Below are positions 1-8,055 of a DNA stretch of 23,010 nt, piece by piece. The stretch comes from Candidatus Dadabacteria bacterium UBA2774 (GTDB lineage: Bacteria > Desulfobacterota_D > UBA1144 > Nemesobacterales > UBA2774): contig DEIM01000094.1 in the NCBI GenBank assembly GCA_002352485.1, positions 529 to 23,538 of the forward strand. Direction: 5' to 3'. The notes beneath the pieces are model-generated. The model was not told the origin of the DNA and ran no database searches. It saw only the letters and a program-made list of their open reading frames with translations. Position 1 is the stretch's first letter. Every line of letters starts with the position of its first letter. The translations under genes were made by a program, and so were the position numbers.

Positions 1-1256
1 TGCTCAAATATCCAGCGTTTATTTGCCAGTGTGGGTGATGAAAGAAGAGCAAGAAGCACTCTTCCCAAATCCTGGGGTACAGGGATGTCAGACATATTAA
101 GGACATTAAGACCGCTCTGATACTCAGGCTCGCTCCAAGGCCTGTCGTATAGCGGCGCTTCTTCGGCTATAAGGCTTATAGGTATATCGCATACAAGCTC
201 GCCTTTTTCTGTAAGTTTTAAAGAGCTGTCATCGGTAACTTGTCCAATGACGCTAAAATCGAGTCCCCACTTTTTGAATATTCTCTCCGCTACTTCTTCC
301 TTGCCGCTTTTGAGTACCATGAGCATACGCTCCTGAGATTCCGAGAGCATGACCTCATAAGCGCTCATCGACTCTTCTCGTCTTGGTACTTTATCTATAT
401 CTATCGTTAGCCCGGTCCCCGCGCGCTCAGCCATCTCTGTGGAAGAAGATGTAAGCCCGGCAGCACCCATGTCCTGGATCCCTACTACTGCGTCTGTTTT
501 GAATAGCTCGAGGCACGCTTCGAGTAGCAGTTTTTCCGTAAACGGGTCTCCCACCTGAACTGCGGGTCTTTTCTCCTCGGCTTCTTTTGTAAATGTTTCT
601 GATGCCATCACGGCGCCGTGTATACCGTCTCTTCCCGTTTTAGAACCCACATAAATTACCGGGTTCCCCACGCCTTCCGCGTAGCCTTTGAATATTCCGT
701 CGGTTTTTGCTATCCCGAGCGCAAACACATTTACGAGCGGGTTTCCGTCGTAACATTTGTCAAAATACACTTCTCCCCCGATCGTAGGTATGCCGATACA
801 GTTTCCGTACCCGGCAATACCCGCTACTACGCCGTCTACAAGGAACTTTGTCTTAGGAAGTGAAGGGTCGCCGAATCTCAGCGAATCAAGTAGCGCGACC
901 GGGCGCGCTCCCATAGTGAATATGTCCCTTAGAATTCCGCCCACTCCCGTGGCTGCTCCCTGATATGGCTCAATAAATGAGGGGTGGTTATGGCTCTCCA
1001 TCTTAAACACCACGCAGAGCCCTTCGCCTATGTCAACGATCCCGGCGTTTTCACCGGGGCCCTGGATAACCTGCTCGCCTTCTGTAGGCAGTGTTTTTAA
1101 ATGTATTTTAGAGCTTTTATAAGAGCAGTGCTCACTCCACATGGCCGCAAGTATGCCAAGCTCCGTGAGGTTTGGCTCCCTACCGAGCGTATCGGTGATC
1201 TTATTGTATTCTTCTTCTGTGAGTCCGTGCTCTTTGGCTGTCTTTAAGTCTGGCAT
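1..1256 (-). CDS. purL: Phosphoribosylformylglycinamidine synthase subunit PurL, N-terminal 418 codons
   Basis: The reverse strand reads from an ATG at 1256 with no stop to the window edge, so the C-terminal part lies outside. The protein begins MPDLKTAKEHGLTEEEY and carries MWSEHCSYKSSK, the PurL/PurM-superfamily segment with the catalytic histidine, then MESHNHPS and GATGVGGILRDIFTMGARP, hallmarks of the ATP-binding part of FGAM synthase. The last visible residues, LANKRWIFE, match the conserved KRWxxxQYD stretch. PurL converts FGAR, glutamine and ATP to FGAM in purine synthesis, in the cytoplasm. In species with a short PurL (about 740 residues) it works with PurQ and PurS; whether this is the short form cannot be judged from the visible half. 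I see no good Shine-Dalgarno sequence before this ATG; the start rests on homology and on the lack of a better upstream codon. It is divergent from the PrsW gene. Confidence 0.95.
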   Translation of the reverse strand, partial: MPDLKTAKEHGLTEEEYNKITDTLGREPNLTELGILAAMWSEHCSYKSSKIHLKTLPTEGEQVIQGPGENAGIVDIGEGLCVVFKMESHNHPSFIEPYQGAATGVGGILRDIFTMGARPVALLDSLRFGDPSLPKTKFLVDGVVAGIAGYGNCIGIPTIGGEVYFDKCYDGNPLVNVFALGIAKTDGIFKGYAEGVGNPVIYVGSKTGRDGIHGAVMASETFTKEAEEKRPAVQVGDPFTEKLLLEACLELFKTDAVVGIQDMGAAGLTSSSTEMAERAGTGLTIDIDKVPRREESMSAYEVMLSESQERMLMVLKSGKEEVAERIFKKWGLDFSVIGQVTDDSSLKLTEKGELVCDIPISLIAEEAPLYDRPWSEPEYQSGLNVLNMSDIPVPQDLGRVLLALLSSPTLANKRWIFE

Positions 1257-1392
1257 ATTATTGTACGGGGAATAATATACCAGTAAATTCAGATGTAATC
1301 ACTGGGCTCTGTTTCTTATATATTTCTCATATAAATACTGCACTTTTGTACTTGTATTAATTTCCAATCGGTAATATTATGTATTTTAGCCC
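1257..1392. promoter_or_regulatory. Divergent intergenic region purL / prsW-family gene
   Basis: This 136-bp AT-rich gap separates two divergently transcribed genes, so it should hold promoters for both. Reading towards purL, TGGTATATT resembles an extended -10 element close to the gene. Reading towards the protease gene, the sequence is T-rich without a convincing -35/-10 pair. No operator or riboswitch-like structure was recognised; in particular I see no conserved purine-riboswitch core. Confidence 0.3.
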
Positions 1393-2394
1393 ATGGATCA
1401 TGTAATCCTTTTCGTATCATTAGTAATGGCGGTCGCTCCTATGGTTGCCATGCTCTATTTCATATGGTGGGTTGACCGTTATGACCGTGAGCCCTTGAGG
1501 TTCGTGCTGGCGGCATTTCTGTGGGGCGGGTTCGGCGCGATCGGACTTTCTATAATCGCTTCCACGTTTAGCATTAGCTTATTCCAGGAGGCCATATACA
1601 CAGCCTATGACGCGGGATTTGATGCCGGAACCATAGTGGTTGCACCTGTGGTGGAAGAATTCATGAAAGGCCTCATAGTGTTCTTCCTTCTCAGATACAG
1701 AAATTTCGACAACGTAACCGACGGTCTCGTTTACGGCGCAGCTTCGGGGCTCGGGTTTGGAATGACAGAGAACTTCCTCTATTTCACCCAATATGCTGGA
1801 TATGATCCGGGTTATGAGTGGCTCAGTCTAATATTTATCCGGAGCATGCTCACGGCTAATATGCACTGTGCAGCAAGCGCAACGTTCGGAGCCGGTATAA
1901 GTAAGCTCAAGGAACACGGAGTAAAAGCTGTTATGTATGTTTTAGGCTCATATCTCCTGGCTGTTCTGCTCCACGGCACCTGGAATTACCTTGTTACAAC
2001 GGGAAGCGCCGAGGGCTGGGAGACCGCCGTATTATTGCTCATCGTCTATGTGGTTATTATTTTTATAATATTCGTATTCGGCATACGCGGAGAGCGGAAG
2101 CAAAGAGAGACTGTACTCGGAGAGGAATTTGATCTCGGGGTTTTGCCAAAGGAGTTTAAAAAAACTCTCATGTCTTACCGCTCCATGAAAAAAAGCGGCT
2201 GGTTCCCAGAGTACTTAAATAAAAGTAAGTTTTTGATGCTCGTAAGCAGACTCTCGCTCCGTAAAACTTCTTACTACAAATCGAGCGGGAAACGGCGCGA
2301 AAAGCTCCACACTGAGATAGTCGAAGTCAGAAAAGAGCTCAAAGAGTTTTCAGCGCTTGTCACACAGGTTTCAAATGACGATAAAAACACCTGA
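1393..2394 (+). CDS. PrsW-family intramembrane metalloprotease
   Basis: This 333-residue protein has about eight hydrophobic segments in its first 230 residues and a basic, hydrophilic C-terminal tail of about 100 residues. It shows the motifs of the PrsW family (CPBP-like intramembrane proteases): EEFMK with the paired glutamates at 88-89 and Lys92, then FGMTE (122-126), and conserved histidines in NMHCAAS (His158) and LLHGTWNY (His194). These residues are expected to bind the metal within the membrane. In Bacillus, PrsW performs site-1 cleavage of the anti-sigma factor RsiW; many bacterial homologues have unknown substrates, and no anti-sigma gene is adjacent here. The ATG at 1393 precedes a typical short basic/hydrophobic start; an ATG at 1379 is in another frame. 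The tail is longer than needed for the catalytic core and has no domain I recognise. Family assignment is firm, substrate unknown. Confidence 0.85.
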   Translation: MDHVILFVSLVMAVAPMVAMLYFIWWVDRYDREPLRFVLAAFLWGGFGAIGLSIIASTFSISLFQEAIYTAYDAGFDAGTIVVAPVVEEFMKGLIVFFLLRYRNFDNVTDGLVYGAASGLGFGMTENFLYFTQYAGYDPGYEWLSLIFIRSMLTANMHCAASATFGAGISKLKEHGVKAVMYVLGSYLLAVLLHGTWNYLVTTGSAEGWETAVLLLIVYVVIIFIIFVFGIRGERKQRETVLGEEFDLGVLPKEFKKTLMSYRSMKKSGWFPEYLNKSKFLMLVSRLSLRKTSYYKSSGKRREKLHTEIVEVRKELKEFSALVTQVSNDDKNT

Positions 2395-2486
2395 GAGTAT
2401 TACCGACAGCTCGTGCGTTATCCTTTATAATCACACTTAATAGTGCCTTATTGCTCTGACTCGCATGTAACACTGCCGTGCTATTG

Positions 2487-2492
2487 TATAAT
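2487..2492 (+). promoter_or_regulatory. Possible -10 element of rlmN
   Basis: A perfect TATAAT lies about 50 bp before the rlmN start in the 148-bp gap after the protease gene. No good -35 hexamer is found 16-18 bp upstream, so this is only a candidate. The gap size and this box suggest rlmN has its own promoter. Confidence 0.35.
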
Positions 2493-2542
2493 ATATATAC
2501 GGCTTGTATCCTTAACTGTTTGTAAATACAGGCAAGTGCTCT

Positions 2543-3613
2543 ATGGATAAACTAAATATAAAGGACCTAAGTCCTAAGGACATTGAGGAATTTATTGCTT
2601 CGAAAGGTCTTGAGCCATACCGCTCGCGCCAGATCGGGAAATGGCTCTACCAAAAGGACGCCTCGTCGTTTGACGATATGACCAATCTGTCAAAAGAGCT
2701 AAGGGAAGCTCTCAAAGAAAGCTTCGTACTCGATTGCGCGCTTGAGCTTTCAGACGAGCAAGTCTCAACGGACGGCACCAGGAAATTCCTGTTCGAGCTT
2801 TGGGATGAAAAGCGTATCGAGGCCGTTCTGATCCCTGAAAAAAGTAGAAACACGCTTTGTATATCTTCACAGGTAGGGTGCGCGCTTGCTTGTAAATTCT
2901 GTCTCACGGGAACTGTCGGTAAGATAAGAAACCTGAGCCCCTCAGAAATCATTGATCAGTATATCCTTGTTAACCGCTACTGCGGAGACTCGGTTACCAA
3001 TATAGTCTTCATGGGTATGGGCGAGCCTCTGGATAACCTCGAAAATTTGGTTAAAGCCCTAAATGTTCTCATGGATACGAATTTCATATCATTATCAGCC
3101 AAGCGGATAACAGTATCTACATCGGGCATAGTTCCCAAAATCAGAGAGCTGGGCAAGGAGGTCTCTGTCAATCTTGCCGTGTCGCTGAACGCACCCAGGG
3201 ACGAGTTGAGAGACGAAATAATGCCGATAAATAAACGCTATCCTATTAAAGAGCTACTTAAGGAAAGCATGCGTTTTCCCCTTCCTCCCAGAAAAGACCT
3301 AATGTTCGAATACGTGATGTTAAGCGGTGTTAACGATTCAATTAAAGACGCGTACGATTTGGGTGAGCTCTTAAAGGGTATCAAATGTAAGGTTAACCTC
3401 ATTCCTTTTAATGAAGCGCTGCCGCTGTCGTATCGCTCACCTTCCAGGGATAGTGTTTTAGCGTTTCAAAAAATTCTGATGTCCTACGGGATTAACGTAA
3501 GGATAAGAAAAAGCCGGGGAACGGATATTCTGGGCGCATGCGGACAGCTGGCCGCGAGCTATCCTGCTAAATCAGCTACAATTAAAGCCCGTGCTCAGGG
3601 AGCCCGGCTCTAA
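2543..3613 (+). CDS. rlmN: 23S rRNA (adenine2503-C2)/tRNA-A37 methyltransferase RlmN
   Basis: A radical-SAM methyltransferase of 356 residues, the usual length for RlmN. The CxxxCxxC motif of the [4Fe-4S] cluster is seen as CALACKFC (Cys113, 117, 120). It is followed by the glycine-rich MGMGEPLDN (157-165), which contacts SAM. The C-terminal GACGQL holds Cys333, matching the cysteine that forms the covalent RNA intermediate; KRITVSTSG (187-195) is another family block. An N-terminal RNA-binding part (PYRSRQIGKWLYQKD) precedes the barrel. The enzyme methylates C2 of A2503 in 23S rRNA and of A37 in some tRNAs. The related Cfr methylates C8, but overall length and the MGMGEP/GACGQL context favour RlmN. 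It lies 34 bp before alaS on the same strand and may be co-transcribed with it. Confidence 0.95.
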   Translation: MDKLNIKDLSPKDIEEFIASKGLEPYRSRQIGKWLYQKDASSFDDMTNLSKELREALKESFVLDCALELSDEQVSTDGTRKFLFELWDEKRIEAVLIPEKSRNTLCISSQVGCALACKFCLTGTVGKIRNLSPSEIIDQYILVNRYCGDSVTNIVFMGMGEPLDNLENLVKALNVLMDTNFISLSAKRITVSTSGIVPKIRELGKEVSVNLAVSLNAPRDELRDEIMPINKRYPIKELLKESMRFPLPPRKDLMFEYVMLSGVNDSIKDAYDLGELLKGIKCKVNLIPFNEALPLSYRSPSRDSVLAFQKILMSYGINVRIRKSRGTDILGACGQLAASYPAKSATIKARAQGARL

Positions 3614-3647
3614 TTCCGACAAATACACAAGGAAATAAATGGAATAA

Positions 3648-6284
3648 ATGATGACAGGAAACGAGATTAGAGAGCTATTTCTTAAATATTTTGAAGAAAA
3701 AGGGCATACGAGAGTAAAGAGCTCAGACCTTATTCCCAAAGATGACCCGACACTTCTGTTCACAAACGCCGGTATGGTGCAGTTTAAAGACGTTTACCTT
3801 GGACTTGAAAAAAGGGATTACAATAGAGCCACATCTTCACAGAAGTGCGTAAGGGCAGGGGGTAAGCACAACGACCTTGAAAACGTAGGTCATACTGCGA
3901 GACATCACACGTTCTTTGAGATGCTCGGGAATTTTTCATTCGGCGATTATTTCAAGAAAGACGCCATTAAATTTGGATGGGAGCTCATGACGGAGGTTTA
4001 TAAGCTTCCAAAAGAGAAACTCTGGGTTACGGTATTTGAGGACGATGATGAAGCCCATGAGATTTGGCAAAAAGACATGGGCCTTCCCCCTGACAGACTG
4101 GTTAGGATGGGTGAAAAGGATAATTTTTGGGCTATGGGCGACACCGGCCCCTGCGGCCCGTGCTCTGAGATCCTCATAGATCAGGGCGAAGAGTTTAGCT
4201 GCGGTAAGCCCGACTGTAAGGTCGGGTGTGAGTGTGACCGCTATCTTGAGCTGTGGAATCTTGTCTTCATGCAGTATGATAGGGATAAGAGCGGGAAAAT
4301 GACACCTCTTCCTAACCCCAGTATCGATACCGGAATGGGGCTTGAGAGAATATCCGCAGTGCTCCAGGGCGTGAAGAGTAACTATGAAACCGATCTTTTG
4401 AGAGGGTTAATAACTTCGGTGGAGGAGATTTCAGGCAAAAAGTACGGCGCTGATTCTGAGGCAGATGTTTCTATGAGAGTTATTGCCGATCACGCGCGCG
4501 CAGTAACTTTTTTAATCTCTGACGGAGTATTCCCGTCAAACGAAGGTAGGGGCTATGTGCTGAGGCGGATCTTGAGACGCGCTGTGCGTCATGCCAAGAT
4601 GCTCGGTATCGAAGAGCCCTGTCTCTATAAGATCACCGAGCGCGTAAGGGATATAATGCGCGATGCGTACCCTGAGCTCGATGAAAGGATTGAGTTTGTA
4701 AAAGATGTAGTGGAGAACGAAGAAGAAAGATTTTTTGAAACGATAGACAGGGGTCTAGAGCTCCTGAGCGCCGAAATCGAAAAGAGGAAAGGGGAGAAGA
4801 CCCTTCCCGGAGACGTTGTATTCAAGTTATACGACACATTCGGATTCCCCCAGGACCTGACTGAAGATATAGCAGGGGAGCATGGGCTAATAATTGATGC
4901 ACAAGGCTTTGAGCGCGAGATGCAAAAGCAGAGAACACAGTCCCGCGAAGCCTGGAAAGGCTCTGAAGGAGGAGACCTCGAACCTCTGTATAAGGAGTTC
5001 GTTTCGGGGGGACTAACGGTCGAATTCTCAGGTTATGGAAGGACTGAAGACACGGGCAGGATTACTGCAATAATTAAGGACGGTGCGCTCGTAGATAATG
5101 CGGATGAGGGAGACGAAGTGGACATTATTACCGACCGCACGCCATTTTACGGAGAATCCGGAGGACAGGTCGGGGACAGAGGTGTAATTGAGGGTGAGCG
5201 CGGCATAGCAACTGTTCTGGACACTAAAAAGCCCCTTCCCACGATAATATCAGAGAGGGCCATCATTGACAAAGGTACTCTCTGGGTAGGGGATAAAGTG
5301 GAGCTCAGAGTCGACAAAAAACTCAGATTTAGCTCAGAGACTCATCATTCGGCGACCCACATTCTTCACGCGGTGCTAAGGGAAGTGCTCGGTGACCACG
5401 TAGGTCAGGCAGGCTCTCTCGTAGCTCCCGGAAGGCTCAGGTTCGACTTCACCCATCATTCCTCTATCGACCCCGGCGAGCTAAGGAAAATGGAGGATAT
5501 TATTAACGAAAGGCTCAGGTGGGACAACGAGGTAATTACCGAGACAAATGTCCCTTATGACGACGCTATTAAAAGAGGGGCTACTGCGTTTTTCGAAGAG
5601 AAGTATGGCGACAATGTACGGATTGTCAGCATAGGGGACTACAGTATGGAGCTTTGCGGCGGCACTCATCTACACAGCTCGGGCGAGGCCGGGCTACTCA
5701 AGATTGTTGGTGAATCCGCCTCATCAGCCGGAGTCAGGAGGGTTGAGGCGCTAGCAGGCGAGGCAGCTTGGAACTACATGAAGGGGAAAGAAGATAAATT
5801 AAGCGAGGCCTCAGATATCCTTAAAGTTCCCGAGTCCGATTTAATCATGAGACTTAAAAAGCTCATTCAGGAGAATGAAGAAGCTAAAAAGGAGCTTGAA
5901 TCTTATAAAGATAAAGCCATAAGCCAGTCAACAGGGGATATGCTTGATAAGCTAAAAGACGTAAACGGAGTAAAGGTTCTGTCTCAGGAGGTGCCGGGAG
6001 CCGACCCCGGGCAGCTGAGGAAAGTGTGGGACGACATTAAATCCAAAATCGATTCCGGAATAGCTGTACTCGGTGCAAAAGACGACGGTAAAGCTTTCAT
6101 TCTGGTCGGAGTCACCAAGGATCTGAACAAGAAATACCATTCCGGAAATATTGTAAAAGAGCTAGCGCCATTAATCGGCGGTAAAGGCGGCGGGAGACCA
6201 GACATGGCGCAGGCTGGGGGTAATACTCCAGAGAAGCTCGATGACGCTTTAAACAAGGCCTACGATATCATAAACGCTTTATAA
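3648..6284 (+). CDS. alaS: Alanyl-tRNA synthetase
   Basis: 878 residues, full family length. The class II catalytic core is at the N-terminus (FTNAGMVQFKDVYLG; motif 2 region HTFFEMLGNFSFGDYFK). The tRNA-recognition domain contains RGYVLRRILRRAVRHAK. The editing domain carries the zinc-binding HxxxH (His567, His571) and CGGTH (Cys670 to His674). The C-Ala domain ends with GGKGGGRPDMAQAGG. A cysteine-rich insert, CGKPDCKVGCECDRYLELWNLVF, is a feature of many bacterial AlaRS. The enzyme charges tRNA-Ala and deacylates Ser- and Gly-tRNA-Ala. Two ATGs are consecutive at 3648 and 3651; either may be used. The TAA stop ends at 6284, immediately next to the stop of the convergent rpoH gene. Confidence 0.97.
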   Translation: MMTGNEIRELFLKYFEEKGHTRVKSSDLIPKDDPTLLFTNAGMVQFKDVYLGLEKRDYNRATSSQKCVRAGGKHNDLENVGHTARHHTFFEMLGNFSFGDYFKKDAIKFGWELMTEVYKLPKEKLWVTVFEDDDEAHEIWQKDMGLPPDRLVRMGEKDNFWAMGDTGPCGPCSEILIDQGEEFSCGKPDCKVGCECDRYLELWNLVFMQYDRDKSGKMTPLPNPSIDTGMGLERISAVLQGVKSNYETDLLRGLITSVEEISGKKYGADSEADVSMRVIADHARAVTFLISDGVFPSNEGRGYVLRRILRRAVRHAKMLGIEEPCLYKITERVRDIMRDAYPELDERIEFVKDVVENEEERFFETIDRGLELLSAEIEKRKGEKTLPGDVVFKLYDTFGFPQDLTEDIAGEHGLIIDAQGFEREMQKQRTQSREAWKGSEGGDLEPLYKEFVSGGLTVEFSGYGRTEDTGRITAIIKDGALVDNADEGDEVDIITDRTPFYGESGGQVGDRGVIEGERGIATVLDTKKPLPTIISERAIIDKGTLWVGDKVELRVDKKLRFSSETHHSATHILHAVLREVLGDHVGQAGSLVAPGRLRFDFTHHSSIDPGELRKMEDIINERLRWDNEVITETNVPYDDAIKRGATAFFEEKYGDNVRIVSIGDYSMELCGGTHLHSSGEAGLLKIVGESASSAGVRRVEALAGEAAWNYMKGKEDKLSEASDILKVPESDLIMRLKKLIQENEEAKKELESYKDKAISQSTGDMLDKLKDVNGVKVLSQEVPGADPGQLRKVWDDIKSKIDSGIAVLGAKDDGKAFILVGVTKDLNKKYHSGNIVKELAPLIGGKGGGRPDMAQAGGNTPEKLDDALNKAYDIINAL

Positions 6285-7184
6285 TTATTCCTTTCTGATG
6301 CCTTTTTCCTGAAGCACGGTTTTAATCTTCTTAAGCGCAGCGCTTTCTATCTGCCTCACCCTTTCTCTGGATATATTAAACTTCGTTCCGAGCTCATCAA
6401 GCGTCTTCGGGCTGTCTGAAAGGACTCTCTCTTCGATTATGTAACGCTCTCTGTCTTTAAGGGTTTCGAGAGCGTCCTCCATCCCGTCTCTTACCATTGC
6501 CGATTCCTGCGTTTTAGTGAGCAGGTCTTCCTGGTTAACATCCGAATCCGCCAGGAAATCCAGGTGCGACATATCGTTATCGCTTTTTATTTCAGCGTCA
6601 AGCGACAGGTCCTTACCACCCATTCTCTGGTCCATCTCGATCACGGCTTTATCCGATACATTTAGCTTCTCGGCAAGCTCTTTGTAGTCCTCGGCGCTCA
6701 AATTTTCCTTTGCAAGCTCGTTTTTGGCAGAGCGGAGCTTGTAGAAAAGCTTCCTCTGTGCCTGCGTTGTCCCTACCTTAACCAGGCTCCAGCTCTTTAT
6801 TATGTAGTTTTGCATATACGCCCTTATCCACCACACAGCGTAAGATATAAGGCGGTACCCCTTGGTGGGGTCAAACCCCTTAACCGCGTGCATGAGCCCG
6901 ACGTTTCCTTCCTGTATAATGTCCATTGTGTTAAAGCCGTAGTTTTTGTACTCATTTGCCACGCTCACGACGAATTTCAGATTTGAAGTAACGAGCTTTC
7001 TGGCCGCTTCTAAGTCGCCGTCTTTCTTGTATTTCATGGCAAGCTCGTACTCTTCCTCACGGCTCAGCACCGGGTAATTACTTATCTCCGCAAGGTAGCG
7101 GTGGAGTGAAGTAGTTTGTGCCGGCAGTAAATTCTTCGGATGCTTTTCTTCTTTTTTAATTTTTTTATCGGGTTTTTTTGACAT
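6285..7184 (-). CDS. rpoH: RNA polymerase sigma factor RpoH (sigma-32 type)
   Basis: A group 3 sigma factor of 299 residues. Region 1.2/2.1 begins SLHRYLAEISNYPVLSREEE (26-45); region 2 includes NLKFVVSVANEYKNYG and DIIQEGNVGLMHAVKGFDP; region 2.4 is RLISYAVWWIRAYMQNYII. The segment QRKLFYKLR (143-151) is the RpoH box, which separates heat-shock sigma factors from RpoD. Region 4.2 is TLDELGTKFNISRERVRQIE. It directs RNA polymerase to heat-shock and protein-quality-control promoters. The very lysine-rich first 20 residues are unusual but compatible. I see no clear Shine-Dalgarno before the ATG at 7184, so translation may rely on weak or structured initiation, which is typical for thermoregulated rpoH genes but unproven here. 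A sigma-70-like promoter lies upstream. Confidence 0.92.
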   Translation of the reverse strand: MSKKPDKKIKKEEKHPKNLLPAQTTSLHRYLAEISNYPVLSREEEYELAMKYKKDGDLEAARKLVTSNLKFVVSVANEYKNYGFNTMDIIQEGNVGLMHAVKGFDPTKGYRLISYAVWWIRAYMQNYIIKSWSLVKVGTTQAQRKLFYKLRSAKNELAKENLSAEDYKELAEKLNVSDKAVIEMDQRMGGKDLSLDAEIKSDNDMSHLDFLADSDVNQEDLLTKTQESAMVRDGMEDALETLKDRERYIIEERVLSDSPKTLDELGTKFNISRERVRQIESAALKKIKTVLQEKGIRKE

Positions 7185-7219
7185 ATATCAGCGCTTTTTT
7201 GAACTTGTTTATATGCTTT

Positions 7220-7248
7220 AGTATACGTTTATGCGTATTCCTAAGCAA
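7220..7248 (-). promoter_or_regulatory. Promoter of rpoH
   Basis: On the minus strand TTGCTT (7248-7243) is followed after 17 bp by TATACT (7225-7220), a good sigma-70-type pair. It would start transcription about 30 bp before the rpoH ATG. Confidence 0.6.
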
Positions 7249-7318
7249 CAGGGTATTTGAAGGTGGCAGCTCGATTTACACTAATATTGTGAGAAAAGAA
7301 ATTCTGAGCTGAAAACCC

Positions 7319-7347
7319 TTGACTCGCCTGTATCTTATGGATAAAGT
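7319..7347 (+). promoter_or_regulatory. Promoter of the tRNA-Asn gene
   Basis: TTGACT is followed after exactly 17 bp by TAAAGT (4 of 6 matches to TATAAT). The predicted transcript would begin about 25 nt before the mature tRNA 5' end. Confidence 0.5.
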
Positions 7348-7378
7348 TACAGGCTTAGTTCTGAGCTTAGTTTTCGGT

Positions 7379-7454
7379 TCCGGAGTAGCTCAGCTGGCAG
7401 AGCGGGTGACTGTTAATCACTAGGTCGGGGGTTCGAATCCCTCCTCCGGAGCCA
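7379..7454 (+). tRNA. tRNA-Asn (anticodon GTT)
   Basis: All four arms fold. The acceptor stem TCCGGAG pairs perfectly with CTCCGGA. The D-arm contains TAGCTCAGCTGGCAGAGC. The anticodon stem GGTGA/TCACT encloses the loop CTGTTAA, giving anticodon GTT. The T-arm is GGGGG TTCGAAT CCCTC (one G-T pair). Discriminator base G is followed by an encoded CCA. Total length is 76 nt. Confidence 0.97.
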
Positions 7455-7469
7455 ATTTAATATAGCTAT

Positions 7470-7829
7470 TTAATTCAGGCCCTTTTCAAACTTTGAAACG
7501 ACTTCCTTCCACTGATCAACAGTTTCTTGAAAAAGCTCCTTATCATCTTTATCTGCATCGTTAGTATTTGCCCCCGTGGGCTCGATCGGATCTAGCACTG
7601 TAAGGGTCACTTTCGGAAAGCTCATTCCCGGATGCACGGGGGAGAGCGTTTTGGTTGCCACGTCAATACAAATAGGTACGATTCTCGTCCCCGTTTCAAC
7701 GCTCAGTAATCCTGTCCCTATCCTGGGCTCCTTAATCTTTCCGGTACTTGTGCGCTCACCTTCTGGAAAGATGCATAACAATATGCCTTTGTATATGACT
7801 GTCGCGTAATAGCTACAAAGAAATATAAT
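7470..7829 (-). pseudogene. C-terminal remnant of a PlsC-type acyltransferase
   Basis: The minus-strand frame reads YYATVIYKGILLCIFPEGERTSTGKI and then about 90 more residues to a stop at 7470. FPEGERTSTGKI is the substrate-binding FPEGxRS block of 1-acylglycerol-3-phosphate acyltransferases (PlsC family), preceded by the usual hydrophobic strand. The upstream half with the catalytic NHxxxxD motif is missing: the frame closes at a TAA at 7830-7832, and the DNA beyond is AT-rich and unrelated. The only possible starts are weak (TTG at 7781). Family members run to about 200-250 residues; only about 119 codons are open here. I infer a gene cut by a deletion or insertion whose breakpoint lies near 7810-7830. 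A short truncated protein could still be made, but it should be inactive. Confidence 0.75.
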
Positions 7830-7969
7830 TTAAACTACAGAATTTATTATTGTGATTGTATAAACTGAAGAAAGTCATTAATTAGGTTAGGTTGATGTAA
7901 TTATATGTTGTTGAGATAAATGGTCGATATTTCAGTATCATGATTTCATTGGGATTTGTTAAGAAATAT

Positions 7970-7975
7970 TATAAT
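7970..7975 (+). promoter_or_regulatory. Possible -10 element of the IPTL-CTERM gene
   Basis: TATAAT occurs about 80 bp before the start codon in a very AT-rich leader. The best -35 candidates upstream (TTGGGA or ATTGGG) have spacers of 15-16 bp, so the promoter is only tentative. Confidence 0.3.
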
Positions 7976-8055
7976 TCTAGTGATTTAGAACTGAATATAA
8001 AATTGTAAACTAGACATACATTAAAAAACTCAAAATTAAAGGAGGATTTACCCAT

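Noticed and set aside
7379..7454. tRNA-Asn as attachment site of an integrative element
   Set aside because: No duplicate of the tRNA 3' end and no integrase were seen in the window, and the acyltransferase remnant sits between the tRNA and the AT-rich region.
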